A stretch of 35,272 nucleotides of DNA from Lachnospiraceae bacterium (GCA_029067205.1 JAIEEY010000454.1:1-35272), one strand, 5' to 3'; positions 16,117 through 25,804 are shown, numbered from the stretch's first letter. Notes: a model not told the origin generated them from the letters alone. Program-made: numbers and translations.

Positions 16117-18267
16117 ATGGAGACATTTTATAAATTATTTGAATTATTTGGTATGTTCATAAGTTTTGTGTGCTGCGTAGAATTTTTGCGGGTAAAGTCG
16201 TCTGATAACCAACGCAACCTGATGCTGACCAGTCTATGTGGTTTTATCGCCTGTGTTGGCAATGCGCTGGAAGTGTACTCAACATCTCCTGACGAGGCGA
16301 TGGCGGCAATCAAGGTGGCATATATCGGGAAATGCTACATCATGACTTTTGGACTGATGTTTGTGAGCGGGTACAGCAGTGTGAAGCTTCCCAAAAATCT
16401 GATTAAATTTCTAGGTATCACCAATACCATTGTATTGGCTTCCATCATGACCTGTGAGAGAACCCGGCTGTATTATAAAACGATCGAGTGTGAAATCCGT
16501 CCTAACGGAAGGGCGGCGATGATTCTGGGAAAAGGTCCCTTTTATTATATCTGGATCGGACTGCTGATGCTGACTGCACTGTTATATGTGTTCATCGCGT
16601 GGAGAGAGAGCAAACGGGGATCGCGCATTGCCAAGATGCGTATGAGCCTGATCTTTCTGGCAGTGGCTACGCCCATGGTGGCGGCCATTGTATTTATCAT
16701 ACTTCAGCCGAGGTATTTTGACCCAGCGACACTTGCGATCGTGATGACAGAAGTGTGCTTCCTGATTGCGGCGGAGCGGTATGGACTTCTGGACACATTA
16801 GAGCTTGCGCGTGAGCGCATTCTGGAGGATACCAAGGACGGTGTTATCGTTATAGACAATACCAAGAGTGTTATTTTATATGCAAATCCTGTGGCAGATA
16901 ATTTTGTGAAAAGAGTGTCTAAGTCGGATGGAGAGCTGAATTTTGACCTGTTTCACGGAACGAATGAGTTTGTGTATGAGTTTGATGAAAGGCATTATGA
17001 GATCCGGATCTCGGAGATCAAGCAGAAGATTGGCAGCAGTGATATACAGGGATATATTGTATGGATATTTGACATGACGTTTATTGACCAGTATACCAAT
17101 GAGATGATACGGCTGCGGGAGGAATCCGAGAAGGCAAATCAGGCAAAGACGAATTTCCTTGCGCACATGTCCCACGAGATCCGAACGCCGATGAACTCGA
17201 TCGTGGGTTATGCGGAGATGGCGCTGCGGTCGGGGGACGAGACACTTGTCCATGGATATATCAGAAATATCAAGGAGTCCTCGCGTACACTACTGCACCT
17301 GATTAATGAGATTCTAGACATTTCCAAGATTGAGACCGGCAAGATGGAAAATGTCAAGGTAAACTATCGTTTTAGGAAGCTGATTGGTGAGATTCAGTCG
17401 ATGATGGAAGCGCAGGCGGGAAATGCGGGACTTGCTTTCCTGATGGAGATCGATGATACGATACCCGAGTATCTGTACGGCGACCGCGTGAAAATCCAGG
17501 AGATTGTAACCAACCTGATCAATAACGGACTCAAATACACGAGAAAAGGGAGTGTCACACTGCGTGTTCTGCAGAAGGAGACAGAGGAAAAGAGAGTGCT
17601 GCTGCGGATTGAGGTGGAGGATACAGGAATCGGAATCAAGGAGGAGGATTATGGCAAGGTATTCTCCAAGTTCGAGAGGCTTGACAGGCAGGAGAATTAT
17701 CTTGTGGAGGGAAGCGGACTCGGACTATCTATCGTTAAGGGCTTTGTAGATATGCTGGGCGGAACTATCACCTATGAAAGTACTTATGGCAAAGGTACAA
17801 AATTTATCGTCAGTATCTGGCAGGAGATCGGCTATGAAGATAAAAGTACTGAGATCGAAGAAAATGCAGCCGAGGAGGATATTCCGATCAACAGCGGCAG
17901 GATACTGATTGTGGATGACAATGAACTCAACTGTGACGTTGCATCGGGAATCATGGAGCTTCTGGGAATGCGCACACAGACGGTGATGTCTGGTTTTGAA
18001 TGTCTGGAACTTCTGGAAAAAGGGGAGCGTTTTGACATGATCTTTATGGATCACATGATGCCGGAGATGAACGGACTGGAGACCATGAAGAAAATTCGGG
18101 TGATGGACGATGACACAAGCCAGATTCCGATTGTGCTCCTGACAGCGAATGCAGTGACCGGAGTACGTGAGGAGATGCTGCGCGAAGGTTTTGATGATTT
18201 CCTGTCAAAGCCGATTGACGTAGATGAGCTGCGCAGGATTCTGATACGGTTTTTGGGAGTGAATTAG
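16117..18267 (+). CDS. Hybrid sensor histidine kinase with 7TM-type N-terminus and receiver domain
   Basis: About 716 residues from the ATG at 16117 (TGAGG upstream; earlier starts at 16099-16105 are possible). Residues about 1-220 hold six or seven membrane segments like the HisKA_7TM sensor region. A PAS-like domain follows (about 235-330), then HisKA with H-box HMSHEIRTPMNSIVGY, HATPase with N-box NLINNGLKYT, G1 VEDTGIGIKEEDYGKVF and G2 GSGLGLSIVKGF. The C-terminal receiver (about 585-716) has the acidic pair in ILIVDDNE, the phospho-Asp in FMDHMMPEMNG and the Lys in FLSKPID. No output regulator is adjacent, so phosphoryl transfer to a distant protein is likely. The signal is unknown. Confidence 0.9.
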   Translation: METFYKLFELFGMFISFVCCVEFLRVKSSDNQRNLMLTSLCGFIACVGNALEVYSTSPDEAMAAIKVAYIGKCYIMTFGLMFVSGYSSVKLPKNLIKFLGITNTIVLASIMTCERTRLYYKTIECEIRPNGRAAMILGKGPFYYIWIGLLMLTALLYVFIAWRESKRGSRIAKMRMSLIFLAVATPMVAAIVFIILQPRYFDPATLAIVMTEVCFLIAAERYGLLDTLELARERILEDTKDGVIVIDNTKSVILYANPVADNFVKRVSKSDGELNFDLFHGTNEFVYEFDERHYEIRISEIKQKIGSSDIQGYIVWIFDMTFIDQYTNEMIRLREESEKANQAKTNFLAHMSHEIRTPMNSIVGYAEMALRSGDETLVHGYIRNIKESSRTLLHLINEILDISKIETGKMENVKVNYRFRKLIGEIQSMMEAQAGNAGLAFLMEIDDTIPEYLYGDRVKIQEIVTNLINNGLKYTRKGSVTLRVLQKETEEKRVLLRIEVEDTGIGIKEEDYGKVFSKFERLDRQENYLVEGSGLGLSIVKGFVDMLGGTITYESTYGKGTKFIVSIWQEIGYEDKSTEIEENAAEEDIPINSGRILIVDDNELNCDVASGIMELLGMRTQTVMSGFECLELLEKGERFDMIFMDHMMPEMNGLETMKKIRVMDDDTSQIPIVLLTANAVTGVREEMLREGFDDFLSKPIDVDELRRILIRFLGVN

Positions 18268-18380
18268 GAACAAATATTGCGCTGAAATGTAAGAATTCGC
18301 ACTTGTAATAAATTTCGTTTTAGCATAAAATAATGATTGGGTATGCATAGAGGGGCTCTGAGAAGGAGTATGTGATATCC

Positions 18381-19109
18381 ATGATAAGAGATAAAATAAA
18401 AAATGAAAATAAAATAGTGAGTAAAAAGTTCATGTGTGCTATGTGCGTGTTTTTATTTGCACTGTTTGAGTCAGTGCTGCTCTGTGGATGTGCATCAGCG
18501 CGGGACGAGGTTACCATGACGCTGGGTAATGAGTATACAGCAGCACAGGAATCTGACGATGGGGATAGGTCAAGTAATAATATGACAGAAGAGTCATTTT
18601 TGGACGAAGCGACAAGTTCAGTGAGCATAAGTACAGTTGAGAATGGGCAGCCGCAGGTGTATATCTATGTGTGCGGGGCGGTTGAACTTCCGGGTGTGTA
18701 CAGCTTAAAGCAAGGAAGCCGTTTGTATGAGGCGGTGGAGCTAGCAGGCGGACTGACAGCGGATGCCGACGAAAACTGTCTCAATATGGCAAGGCAGATC
18801 GTGGACGGAGAACAGGTCGTGATCCTGACGCAGGAGGAAGCTATGGCGATGAAAGAGGCTGGGACATACACTGCTCTGTCAGGGGAGGCCACGCAGGAAA
18901 CAGCCGCACAGGATTCTGGTCTTGTTAATATCAATACAGCCACCGTCTCAGAACTGACAACTGTGTCAGGCATTGGGGCGAGCAGGGCACAGGCGATCGT
19001 GGATTACAGGGAGAAGAACGGCAGGTTTGGCAGTATTGATGATATTAAGAAGGTAGACGGTATCAAGGACGGACTTTTTTCAAAGATAAAAGATAAGATA
19101 ACGATATAA
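18381..19109 (+). CDS. comEA: ComEA-like lipoprotein: SLBB plus helix-hairpin-helix DNA-binding protein
   Basis: A 242-residue protein; the ATG at 18381 follows AGAAGGAG. The N-terminus is basic then hydrophobic and ends in a lipobox-like LLCGC, so lipidation at Cys37 is predicted rather than the usual single membrane anchor. An acidic linker is followed by an SLBB domain (VYIYVCGAVELPGVYSLKQG, from about residue 92) and two helix-hairpin-helix motifs at the C-terminus (VNINTATVSELTTVSGIG, then IDDIKKVDGI). This matches ComEA, the DNA receptor of transformation, which hands DNA to ComEC. Unusually, comEC is not next but four genes away. Symbol is by family resemblance. Confidence 0.82.
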   Translation: MIRDKIKNENKIVSKKFMCAMCVFLFALFESVLLCGCASARDEVTMTLGNEYTAAQESDDGDRSSNNMTEESFLDEATSSVSISTVENGQPQVYIYVCGAVELPGVYSLKQGSRLYEAVELAGGLTADADENCLNMARQIVDGEQVVILTQEEAMAMKEAGTYTALSGEATQETAAQDSGLVNINTATVSELTTVSGIGASRAQAIVDYREKNGRFGSIDDIKKVDGIKDGLFSKIKDKITI

Positions 19110-19158
19110 AATTATTAATAATATAGAAAACATATTTGAGTTGGGAGATTCAGGAGTA

Positions 19159-19851
19159 ATGGGAAAAAAGGTTTTGGTGGTAGATGATGAGAAGCTGATC
19201 GTGAAGGGACTTCGGTTCAGCCTGGAGCAGGATGACATGGAAGTCGAGTGCGCGTATGATGGGGAGGAAGCGCTCGAGATGGCAAAGAATAAAAAATATG
19301 ATATTATTTTGCTGGATATCATGCTTCCGAAGCTGACAGGCCTGGAGGTGTGCCAGCAGATCAGGGAATTTTCTGATGTGCCTGTCATCATGCTCACTGC
19401 AAAGGGTGAGGATATGGACAAGATACTCGGACTCGAGTATGGGGCTGACGACTATATCACCAAACCGTTTAACATTCTTGAAGTCAAGGCGAGAATCAAG
19501 GCGATCATACGCAGAACTGGCACCAAGACAAAAGAACCAGACGAGAAGAAGGTACAGATTATAGAGGCAGGTGATCTGCGGCTCGACTGTGAGGGAAGGC
19601 GCCTTCATGTCAACGGAAAGGAAGTCAATCTCACAGCAAAGGAATTTGATGTCCTGGAATTGCTTGTGCTCAATCCCAATAAGGTTTATGGCAGGGATAA
19701 TCTCTTAAAACTTGTTTGGGGAGAGGATTATCCAGGAGATGTCAGGACAGTGGATGTGCACATCCGGAGACTGCGTGAAAAGATTGAACCAAACCCAAGT
19801 GAACCCAAATACGTACACACAAAATGGGGTGTAGGGTATTATTATAAATAG
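19159..19851 (+). CDS. OmpR/PhoB-family response regulator
   Basis: A 230-residue regulator; the ATG at 19159 is chosen over a TTG at 19141 because CAGGAG lies just upstream. The receiver domain has VLVVDDEK (acidic pocket), ILLDIMLPKLTG (phospho-Asp) and ADDYITKPF (switch Lys). The C-terminal winged helix (about 135-230) ends with the typical DVHIRRLREKIEPNP and THKWGVGYYY-type hairpin (here TKWGVGYYYK). It resembles WalR/PhoB/ArlR-type regulators. The sensor kinase gene follows at 19919 and is the expected partner. Target genes unknown; the competence and GerMN neighbours are candidates by position only. Confidence 0.93.
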   Translation: MGKKVLVVDDEKLIVKGLRFSLEQDDMEVECAYDGEEALEMAKNKKYDIILLDIMLPKLTGLEVCQQIREFSDVPVIMLTAKGEDMDKILGLEYGADDYITKPFNILEVKARIKAIIRRTGTKTKEPDEKKVQIIEAGDLRLDCEGRRLHVNGKEVNLTAKEFDVLELLVLNPNKVYGRDNLLKLVWGEDYPGDVRTVDVHIRRLREKIEPNPSEPKYVHTKWGVGYYYK

Positions 19852-19918
19852 GTATGGAACTGTAAAGAAATATAAGGATGGTAAAACAAGGGAAAGTTCT
19901 TTATATTAGGAGATAAAA

Positions 19919-21376
19919 GTGGCAAAACTTTGGGAAAAGATAAAAAAAGGAAAAATAGTCACGAGTTTCAGAAGCCTGAAAACGAGGATGTTTTGTATCA
20001 TTATGGCAGCAGGGATTGTGCCCTGCGTCGTGCTTCATTTTGGCATTCTGGAACGATATCTGGATAATACGATTGCGACAAGAACAACAGAAGTACAGAC
20101 ACAGGTGCGGATTATCGCGGATCATCTGATTACATACAATTATATGCTTGATAACAGTAATGATGTAGTCAATGCGGAGCTTTTACAATTGTCAAATCTC
20201 TACGATGGGCGCGTGCTGATCATCGATGGCGGTCTCAGGATCATAAAGGATACCTACGCAGTTAGCGAAGGAAAGACATTGATCTCTGAGCCGATCATAA
20301 AGTGCTTAAAGGGTGAGGGCGCCTCTAACAGTCTCAAAGACGCGGGATATATTGAAATTATCGTTCCCATAGAGGAGAAGCTTGAGGACAGGTCGCGTGT
20401 GGTCGGGGCAATGCTCACCAGTGTGTCGACGGACAGTATCACGAATGGTTATGAATATATACAGAGCCGGGCTTTTCTGTTGGAAATCGTCGCTATGGTG
20501 GTCATATTTGGTTTTGCCCTTTTGTTAAGCCGAAAGATGTTAAAACCTTTTGAAAAGATTACAGATGCGATCAATGATGTGAAAAATGGATTTACGGATG
20601 AGGAGATCAGTGTTACAGACTATATAGAGACAGAGCATATCGGAGATGCATTTAACCAGATGATGGGAAGGATGAAAGTGCTCGACGATTCCAGGCAGGA
20701 ATTTGTTTCAAACGTGTCCCATGAATTGAAGACGCCGCTTGCCTCCATGAAAGTTCTGGCGGATTCCCTGCTCACGCAAGAGGATGTGCCGGCGGAGCTC
20801 TACCGCGAGTTTATGACGGATATCGCGGCAGAGATTGACAGAGAAAATAAGATAATTACAGATTTATTGTCCCTTGTGAAAATGACAAGAACATCGACTG
20901 ACATCAATGTTGAGGTGGTAGACATCAATGCAGTGTTGGAGCTTTTGCTGAAGCGTCTGGGACCGATTGCGTCGAGGTCGGAAGTCAAACTGATCTTCGA
21001 GAGCCGCAGACCAGTGAGTGCAGAGGTGGATGAGGTCAAGCTGACGCTGGCATTGTCAAACCTGGTTGAAAACGGGATTAAATATAACAATAAGGGTGGC
21101 TGGGTGAAGGTGATACTTGATGCAGACCATCAATATTTTACTGTTGAAGTATCTGACTCGGGAGTTGGTATTCCACAGGAGTCGATTGAACATATTTATG
21201 AACGCTTTTACCGGGTGGATAAATCCCACTCAAAAGAGATTGGCGGCACCGGATTGGGCCTTGCGATTACCAAAAGCGCCATACTCAGACACCGGGGCTC
21301 TATCACCGTGAACAGCGAGGAAGGGATAGGCACTATATTCTCAGTCAAGATACCACTTACCTATATAGCGCAATAA
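19919..21376 (+). CDS. Membrane sensor histidine kinase
   Basis: A 485-residue kinase with a GTG start after AGGAGA. One membrane segment (about 23-43), an extracytoplasmic domain of about 130 residues (dCache/PAS-like by size), a second membrane segment (about 183-203) and a HAMP domain. HisKA has FVSNVSHELKTPLASMK; HATPase has NLVENGIKYNN, VSDSGVGIPQESIEHIYERF and GGTGLGLAITKS. The layout matches WalK/PhoR-type kinases without the extra cytoplasmic PAS. It phosphorylates the regulator encoded just upstream. The stop codon overlaps an ATG at 21376 of the next frame, so the genes are transcriptionally coupled. Confidence 0.93.
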   Translation: MAKLWEKIKKGKIVTSFRSLKTRMFCIIMAAGIVPCVVLHFGILERYLDNTIATRTTEVQTQVRIIADHLITYNYMLDNSNDVVNAELLQLSNLYDGRVLIIDGGLRIIKDTYAVSEGKTLISEPIIKCLKGEGASNSLKDAGYIEIIVPIEEKLEDRSRVVGAMLTSVSTDSITNGYEYIQSRAFLLEIVAMVVIFGFALLLSRKMLKPFEKITDAINDVKNGFTDEEISVTDYIETEHIGDAFNQMMGRMKVLDDSRQEFVSNVSHELKTPLASMKVLADSLLTQEDVPAELYREFMTDIAAEIDRENKIITDLLSLVKMTRTSTDINVEVVDINAVLELLLKRLGPIASRSEVKLIFESRRPVSAEVDEVKLTLALSNLVENGIKYNNKGGWVKVILDADHQYFTVEVSDSGVGIPQESIEHIYERFYRVDKSHSKEIGGTGLGLAITKSAILRHRGSITVNSEEGIGTIFSVKIPLTYIAQ

Positions 21377-21387
21377 TGAGGTGTTTT

Positions 21388-22335
21388 ATGGATTGGAAAC
21401 CTTTGAGGGGATATCATAAAGTTCTTTTTCTGCTGAGTCTGCTGTTTCTGTCAACTGTTTTGATGACTGGATGCAGTGAGGAGGAGCCACAGGGAACACC
21501 GATTGATATCTCTTATCTGAATAAAAATGAGACAAAGCTTGTGACGGAGAAACATTATCTCACGAGCACTGACACAAAGGATATGATCGTGGAGGTGTTG
21601 ACGTTGTTGTGTTCCATGCCAGACAACAAGGAATTAAAGGCGACGCTCACGAGCGGGATTAACATTATCACCTATTCTTATGATGGAGAACAGGTGATTG
21701 TATCACTTGGGGAGAAATACAAAGAGCTTTCGAGGACAACAGAGGTGCTTACGAGGGCCGCCCTTGTCAGAAGCCTTACGAATATACCAGATGTTAATTA
21801 TGTGATGCTTACGGTAAATGGAGAATCCCTGACAGATACATCGGGAAATGCAATCGGGGTTATGACATCAGATATGTTTGTGAATAATGCTGGTGCACAG
21901 GTGGAAACAGTGAACAGTACTGTGACACTGCGGCTGTATTTTGCAAATGAGGATGGTGATGGACTGGTTGCTGTCAACAGGGAACTTGCACACAATGCGG
22001 ACATATCGAATGTACCGATGGAAAAACTGGTAGTTGAGCAATTGATCAGTGGACCAAAAAATAATGAAACTTATCCGACCATCAGTCCAGATACAAAACT
22101 TGTCAATATCACTGTCAGGGATAATATCTGCTATCTGACCTTTGACAGTGCAATACTTACAGCTGTAAATAATGTGACAACGGATGTGACAATCTATTCG
22201 ATTGTCAATTCCCTTGTGGAGCTGAGCAACATTAACAAAGTACAGATATCCATTGATGGGAACAAGGATGGAAAGTTTCGTGATAAATATGAAGCTTCCA
22301 CTGTATTTGAGCGCAATCTGTCACTCATAAATTAA
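21388..22335 (+). CDS. GerMN-domain lipoprotein (spore/germination family)
   Basis: About 315 residues from the ATG at 21388, which has TGAGG at good distance; an ATG at 21376 overlapping the kinase stop is the alternative. The signal peptide ends at a clear lipobox LMTGC (Cys29). Two GerMN-type domains follow (about 50-165 and 185-300), with motifs such as VIVSLGEKYKELSRTTEVLTRAALVRSL and a second copy around LTFDSAILTAVNNVTTDV. GerM-like proteins act at the outside of the membrane in sporulation and germination of Bacillus and also occur in non-sporulating relatives. Its place after a two-component pair suggests a regulatory accessory or target. Confidence 0.85.
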   Translation: MDWKPLRGYHKVLFLLSLLFLSTVLMTGCSEEEPQGTPIDISYLNKNETKLVTEKHYLTSTDTKDMIVEVLTLLCSMPDNKELKATLTSGINIITYSYDGEQVIVSLGEKYKELSRTTEVLTRAALVRSLTNIPDVNYVMLTVNGESLTDTSGNAIGVMTSDMFVNNAGAQVETVNSTVTLRLYFANEDGDGLVAVNRELAHNADISNVPMEKLVVEQLISGPKNNETYPTISPDTKLVNITVRDNICYLTFDSAILTAVNNVTTDVTIYSIVNSLVELSNINKVQISIDGNKDGKFRDKYEASTVFERNLSLIN

Positions 22336-22344
22336 AAGGAAACC

Positions 22345-22406
22345 GTTTGAAAGAAGGTTACTTTCAAACGATTGATTGGAATGCGTGCCGAAGCACGCAA
22401 GGGGGT
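22345..22406 (+). promoter_or_regulatory. Two-hairpin leader element, copy 2 (upstream of comEC)
   Basis: Hairpin 1 has 9-bp arms GTTTGAAAG and CTTTCAAAC around AAGGTTA. The linker ATTGATTGG is identical to copy 1. Hairpin 2 is GCGTGC-CGAA-GCACGC, followed by AAGGGGGT, the comEC ribosome binding site. The stem bases differ from copy 1 but pairing is kept. Hairpin 1 lies 10 bases after the GerMN gene and has no T-run, so it is unlikely to be a plain terminator. Confidence 0.62.
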
Positions 22407-22416
22407 ATAAATAACA

Positions 22417-24705
22417 ATGAGGAGACCACTGTGCTGCGTCTGTGTGGCATTTGTGGTGACTGTGTTCTTATATCTAAAGATCAGTCCGCCGCCGGAACCG
22501 GTGCATAATTTGCCGGAAGGTGAGAGAATTACACTGTTGGGGGAAGTATGTCAAAAGGAATACAAAAGCGAATATCAAAAGAATACTTTGGTAATCCAGC
22601 TTAAAAATGTCCAGGGATGGAGTCCTGATTTAGAACAGAATTCGGAAAAGGTGAAAAGGGGCAATGTGATCTGCTATATCGAAGCCGATGAAGGGTTGGC
22701 AGAGCCCAAAGCTGGGAGTATGGTTGCCGTTGAGGGAGAGGTGTCCTATTTTGACAGGGCGGGAAATCCAGGAGAATTTGACGCACAGGAATATTATCAG
22801 ATTCTTGGTGTGGATTTCAGGCTTTACAAAGCCGGGATATGCACGGAAAGCAGCAGATATTCCGCATATCACGAGATATTATATCAGCTCAGGTGCCATT
22901 TTGAAGGGATATTTGACAGGGCACTTGCGCCAAAGGATGCATCCATCATGAAGGCAGTACTTCTTGGAAATAAGTCAGGGCTTGATACACAGAGCAAGCA
23001 GCTTTTTCAGAAAAGTGGTATAGCGCATATTTTGGCGAGTTCAGGGCTTCATATCACACTTCTGGGCATGGGATTATATAAACTGCTGCGCAAAGTATAT
23101 ATTCCGCAGCCAGTCTGCGCAGTGGTATCTGTTGGATTGATGATTGCCTATGGGGATATGGTTGGTATGAGCAGTTCGGCGTACAGGGCAGTGTTCATGT
23201 TTGGCATGCAGCTTGTGGCACAGATGCTGCGGCGGACTTATGACATGCTCACGGCGCTGGCGCTGGCGGCGATGTTAATTTTATTGGAGCAGCCGTTGTA
23301 TCTGTATCATTCGGGATTTCAGCTTTCTTTTGGGGCGATTCTGGGTGTGGGGTGTCTGTCTGATGTTGTGAAACCCGTCAGGCGTGGGAAGAGACAGTGC
23401 CTGACAGATAAGATTGCCTTGTCATTATGTGGAAGTCTCAGTATCTTTCTGATACATTTTCCCATTATGCTGTGCGTGTATTATGAATTTCCGATATACT
23501 CGTTTTTGCTGAATCTGGTGATTATCCCTGCGATGACCTTTCTGATGGCGGCAGGACTTTTATGCCTTGGTGTTGGAAGTCTGCCCGTGGTGCTTGGACT
23601 TGGCATGGCAAAGCTTGTGGGATTGATGTGCCATGCGCTGCTTTCCCTATTTGAATGGCTGTGTGTGATGTCATTAAAACTTCCGCTTGCGAACTGGATC
23701 GTGGGGAGACCGGAGGACTGGAGAATCTATGCATTTGGTACAGTTGTGATATTTTTATATACAGCACATCATTATGGAAAGTATCTGTCAAAAGGCAAAG
23801 CATGTGAAAAGCGGGGGATCAATATAGGATTGCCATTGCAGATCAGGCTTATAACGGTGCTTGCGGCGGTCATTTTACTCAGCGATTCCCCGGTTGACGG
23901 CGTGTCCGTGACCTTTCTGGATGTGGGGCAGGGGGATTGTATCTGGATTGAGAGTGCGAAAGGAGAACATTTTCTGGTGGATGGTGGAAGCACATCGGAG
24001 AGCAAGGTCGGGACATATACGATTATTCCATATCTGAAGTACAAGGGTGTTGCAAAACTGGATGCAGTATTTCTGACACATCTTGACAGTGACCATATAT
24101 CCGGTGTGATGGAAATGCTTGAGGGAAACGGTGATGATATGGAAATCGAGATCAGCCGGGTCTGTATATCAGAGTCTGTCATTGAGGATGCGGCGTATGA
24201 GAAGCTTGCAGCATTATGTGATGAGAGAGAGATACCAATATACCGTTTAAGAGCCGGTGACAGGATAGATGCGCGTGGGCTCAGGTTTGAAGTGCTTCAC
24301 CCGCAGGGGGATTATGAGACGGATTCCCGCAATGCATATTCCCTTGTCATGAAACTGGAAACCAGAGATGGCGTGACAGCGCTTTTGACAGGAGATGTCG
24401 AGGCTGACGGGGAACGGGCGGCATCAGAAAAACTTCGTGGGATAACAGATTTTGCGGGGATTGATATTTACAAGGCGTCTCATCATGGTTCAAGGTACTC
24501 TAACACGGAGGAGCTGATATCGCTGATCAAACCAGAGCTTGCCATTATATCCTGCGGGGAGGGCAACAGTTACGGCCACCCGCATGCAGAGACGATAGAG
24601 AAGCTCGAAGATATCGGAAGTGATATAAGAATAACGAAGGACACAGGAGCCATTATGATAAAAATTAAAAACGGAAAATACGAGGTAGAAAACTATATCA
24701 AGTGA
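22417..24705 (+). CDS. comEC: ComEC/Rec2 DNA-internalisation channel
   Basis: A 762-residue membrane protein, close to the usual length. An N-terminal membrane segment and a DUF4131-like OB-type domain (about 30-150) are followed by the competence membrane domain (about 195-465) with the hallmark HILASSGLHITLLG and SSAYRAVFMFGMQL. The C-terminal metallo-beta-lactamase-like domain (about 495-762) has VTFLDVGQGDC, FLVDGG, THLDSDHISG, LLTGDVE and KASHHGSRYS, so its nuclease-type ligands appear intact. ComEC carries single-stranded DNA across the membrane in transformation. The start ATG is 11 bases after GGGGG in the two-hairpin leader. holA follows, a common Firmicutes order. Confidence 0.95.
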   Translation: MRRPLCCVCVAFVVTVFLYLKISPPPEPVHNLPEGERITLLGEVCQKEYKSEYQKNTLVIQLKNVQGWSPDLEQNSEKVKRGNVICYIEADEGLAEPKAGSMVAVEGEVSYFDRAGNPGEFDAQEYYQILGVDFRLYKAGICTESSRYSAYHEILYQLRCHFEGIFDRALAPKDASIMKAVLLGNKSGLDTQSKQLFQKSGIAHILASSGLHITLLGMGLYKLLRKVYIPQPVCAVVSVGLMIAYGDMVGMSSSAYRAVFMFGMQLVAQMLRRTYDMLTALALAAMLILLEQPLYLYHSGFQLSFGAILGVGCLSDVVKPVRRGKRQCLTDKIALSLCGSLSIFLIHFPIMLCVYYEFPIYSFLLNLVIIPAMTFLMAAGLLCLGVGSLPVVLGLGMAKLVGLMCHALLSLFEWLCVMSLKLPLANWIVGRPEDWRIYAFGTVVIFLYTAHHYGKYLSKGKACEKRGINIGLPLQIRLITVLAAVILLSDSPVDGVSVTFLDVGQGDCIWIESAKGEHFLVDGGSTSESKVGTYTIIPYLKYKGVAKLDAVFLTHLDSDHISGVMEMLEGNGDDMEIEISRVCISESVIEDAAYEKLAALCDEREIPIYRLRAGDRIDARGLRFEVLHPQGDYETDSRNAYSLVMKLETRDGVTALLTGDVEADGERAASEKLRGITDFAGIDIYKASHHGSRYSNTEELISLIKPELAIISCGEGNSYGHPHAETIEKLEDIGSDIRITKDTGAIMIKIKNGKYEVENYIK

Positions 24706-24803
24706 TATTATTCCAAGAACTAAAATCTGCCAATATCATTTGAGGAGCAGTTTTGAGATAGGGAAATTTAACAGAACAATTTTAACATGTAAAGGATATC
24801 AAA

Positions 24804-25784
24804 ATGAAGAGGATAGCACAGGACATCAAGAGCGGTCAGCTTGGGAATCTCTACCTTCTCTATGGGGAGGAGGCATATCTGCGCAGACAGTACCGCGATA
24901 ATTTAAGGAAAGCACTGGTGTTGGACGATGATACCATGAACTGCAGTGTGTATTCCGGCAAGGACATCAATGCAAACGAAGTCGTTGATCTGGCGGGTAC
25001 AATGCCGTTTTTTGCGGAGCGCAGGGTGATCATTGTCGAGAACAGCGGCTGGTTCAAAGGTGGAAATGAGCAGATTGCCACACTCGTAAAAGAGCTTCCA
25101 GATACTACCTGTATGATTTTTGTGGAAGAGGAGATTGATAAGCGGAACAAGCTTTTTAAGGCAGTTACGTCAAATGGCTATGCGGCGCTCTGCGAGATGC
25201 AGGACGAGGCAATGCTTAAAAAGTGGGTTATGGGACTGCTGAAAAAAGAAAACAAGCTGATTACGTCCGATGCGCTGAATCTCCTATTGGATAAGACGGG
25301 AACGAACATGGAGAACATCAGGCGGGAAGTGGAGAAGCTTGTCTGCTATAAGTATTACGAGGAAGGAATTACAGCTGCGGATGTGGAGGAGCTGTGCATA
25401 GTACAGATACAGAACCAGATCTTTGACATGGTGGAGGCAGTTGCGCAGAAAAGGCAGAAACAGGCACTGAATCTTTACTACAATCTGCTTGCCCTGAAGG
25501 AAGCACCGATGAAGATACTGGCACTGATCGCCCGGCAGTTCAATATGCTTCTGCAGGTAAAGGAAATGAAGTCAAAAGGATATCAGGAGAGCGAGATTGC
25601 CAAACAGACAGGGCTCAATCCCTATTTCCTGAAAAAGAAATATATCCCGCAGGCGGCACAGTTTAAGCTGTCACAGCTTGAAGCCGCACTGAAAACCTGC
25701 GTGGAGGCGGAGGAGAACGTCAAGACAGGGCGCATGCCCGATGTGCTTAGTGTTGAGCTCATCATTGTCAGTTTAAGCGCATAA
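24804..25784 (+). CDS. holA: DNA polymerase III delta subunit
   Basis: A 326-residue clamp-loader subunit that opens the beta sliding clamp within the tau/delta/delta-prime complex. The start MKRIAQDIKSGQLGNLYLLYGEEAYLRRQ is typical, with LLYGEE the conserved element of domain I. The middle part has the clamp-contacting region (VEKLVCYK) and the C-terminal collar reads LNLYYNLLALKEAPMKILALIARQF, typical of HolA. Length is normal. AAAGGA precedes the ATG. It sits 98 bases after comEC, an arrangement frequent in Firmicutes, and is likely co-transcribed with the DUF4250 gene downstream. Confidence 0.93.
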   Translation: MKRIAQDIKSGQLGNLYLLYGEEAYLRRQYRDNLRKALVLDDDTMNCSVYSGKDINANEVVDLAGTMPFFAERRVIIVENSGWFKGGNEQIATLVKELPDTTCMIFVEEEIDKRNKLFKAVTSNGYAALCEMQDEAMLKKWVMGLLKKENKLITSDALNLLLDKTGTNMENIRREVEKLVCYKYYEEGITAADVEELCIVQIQNQIFDMVEAVAQKRQKQALNLYYNLLALKEAPMKILALIARQFNMLLQVKEMKSKGYQESEIAKQTGLNPYFLKKKYIPQAAQFKLSQLEAALKTCVEAEENVKTGRMPDVLSVELIIVSLSA

Positions 25785-25804
25785 AACGAGAAGGAGAGAG
25801 TGAT

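Noticed and set aside
16083..16117. Start of the hybrid kinase at 16099 (GTG) or the following ATGs
   Set aside because: Those starts lack a spaced ribosome binding site, whereas TGAGG is well placed for the ATG at 16117.
19856..19910. Third full AGGAACTGTA inverted-repeat element before the sensor kinase
   Set aside because: Only the left end matches; the expected mirrored right end is not found before the GTG start.
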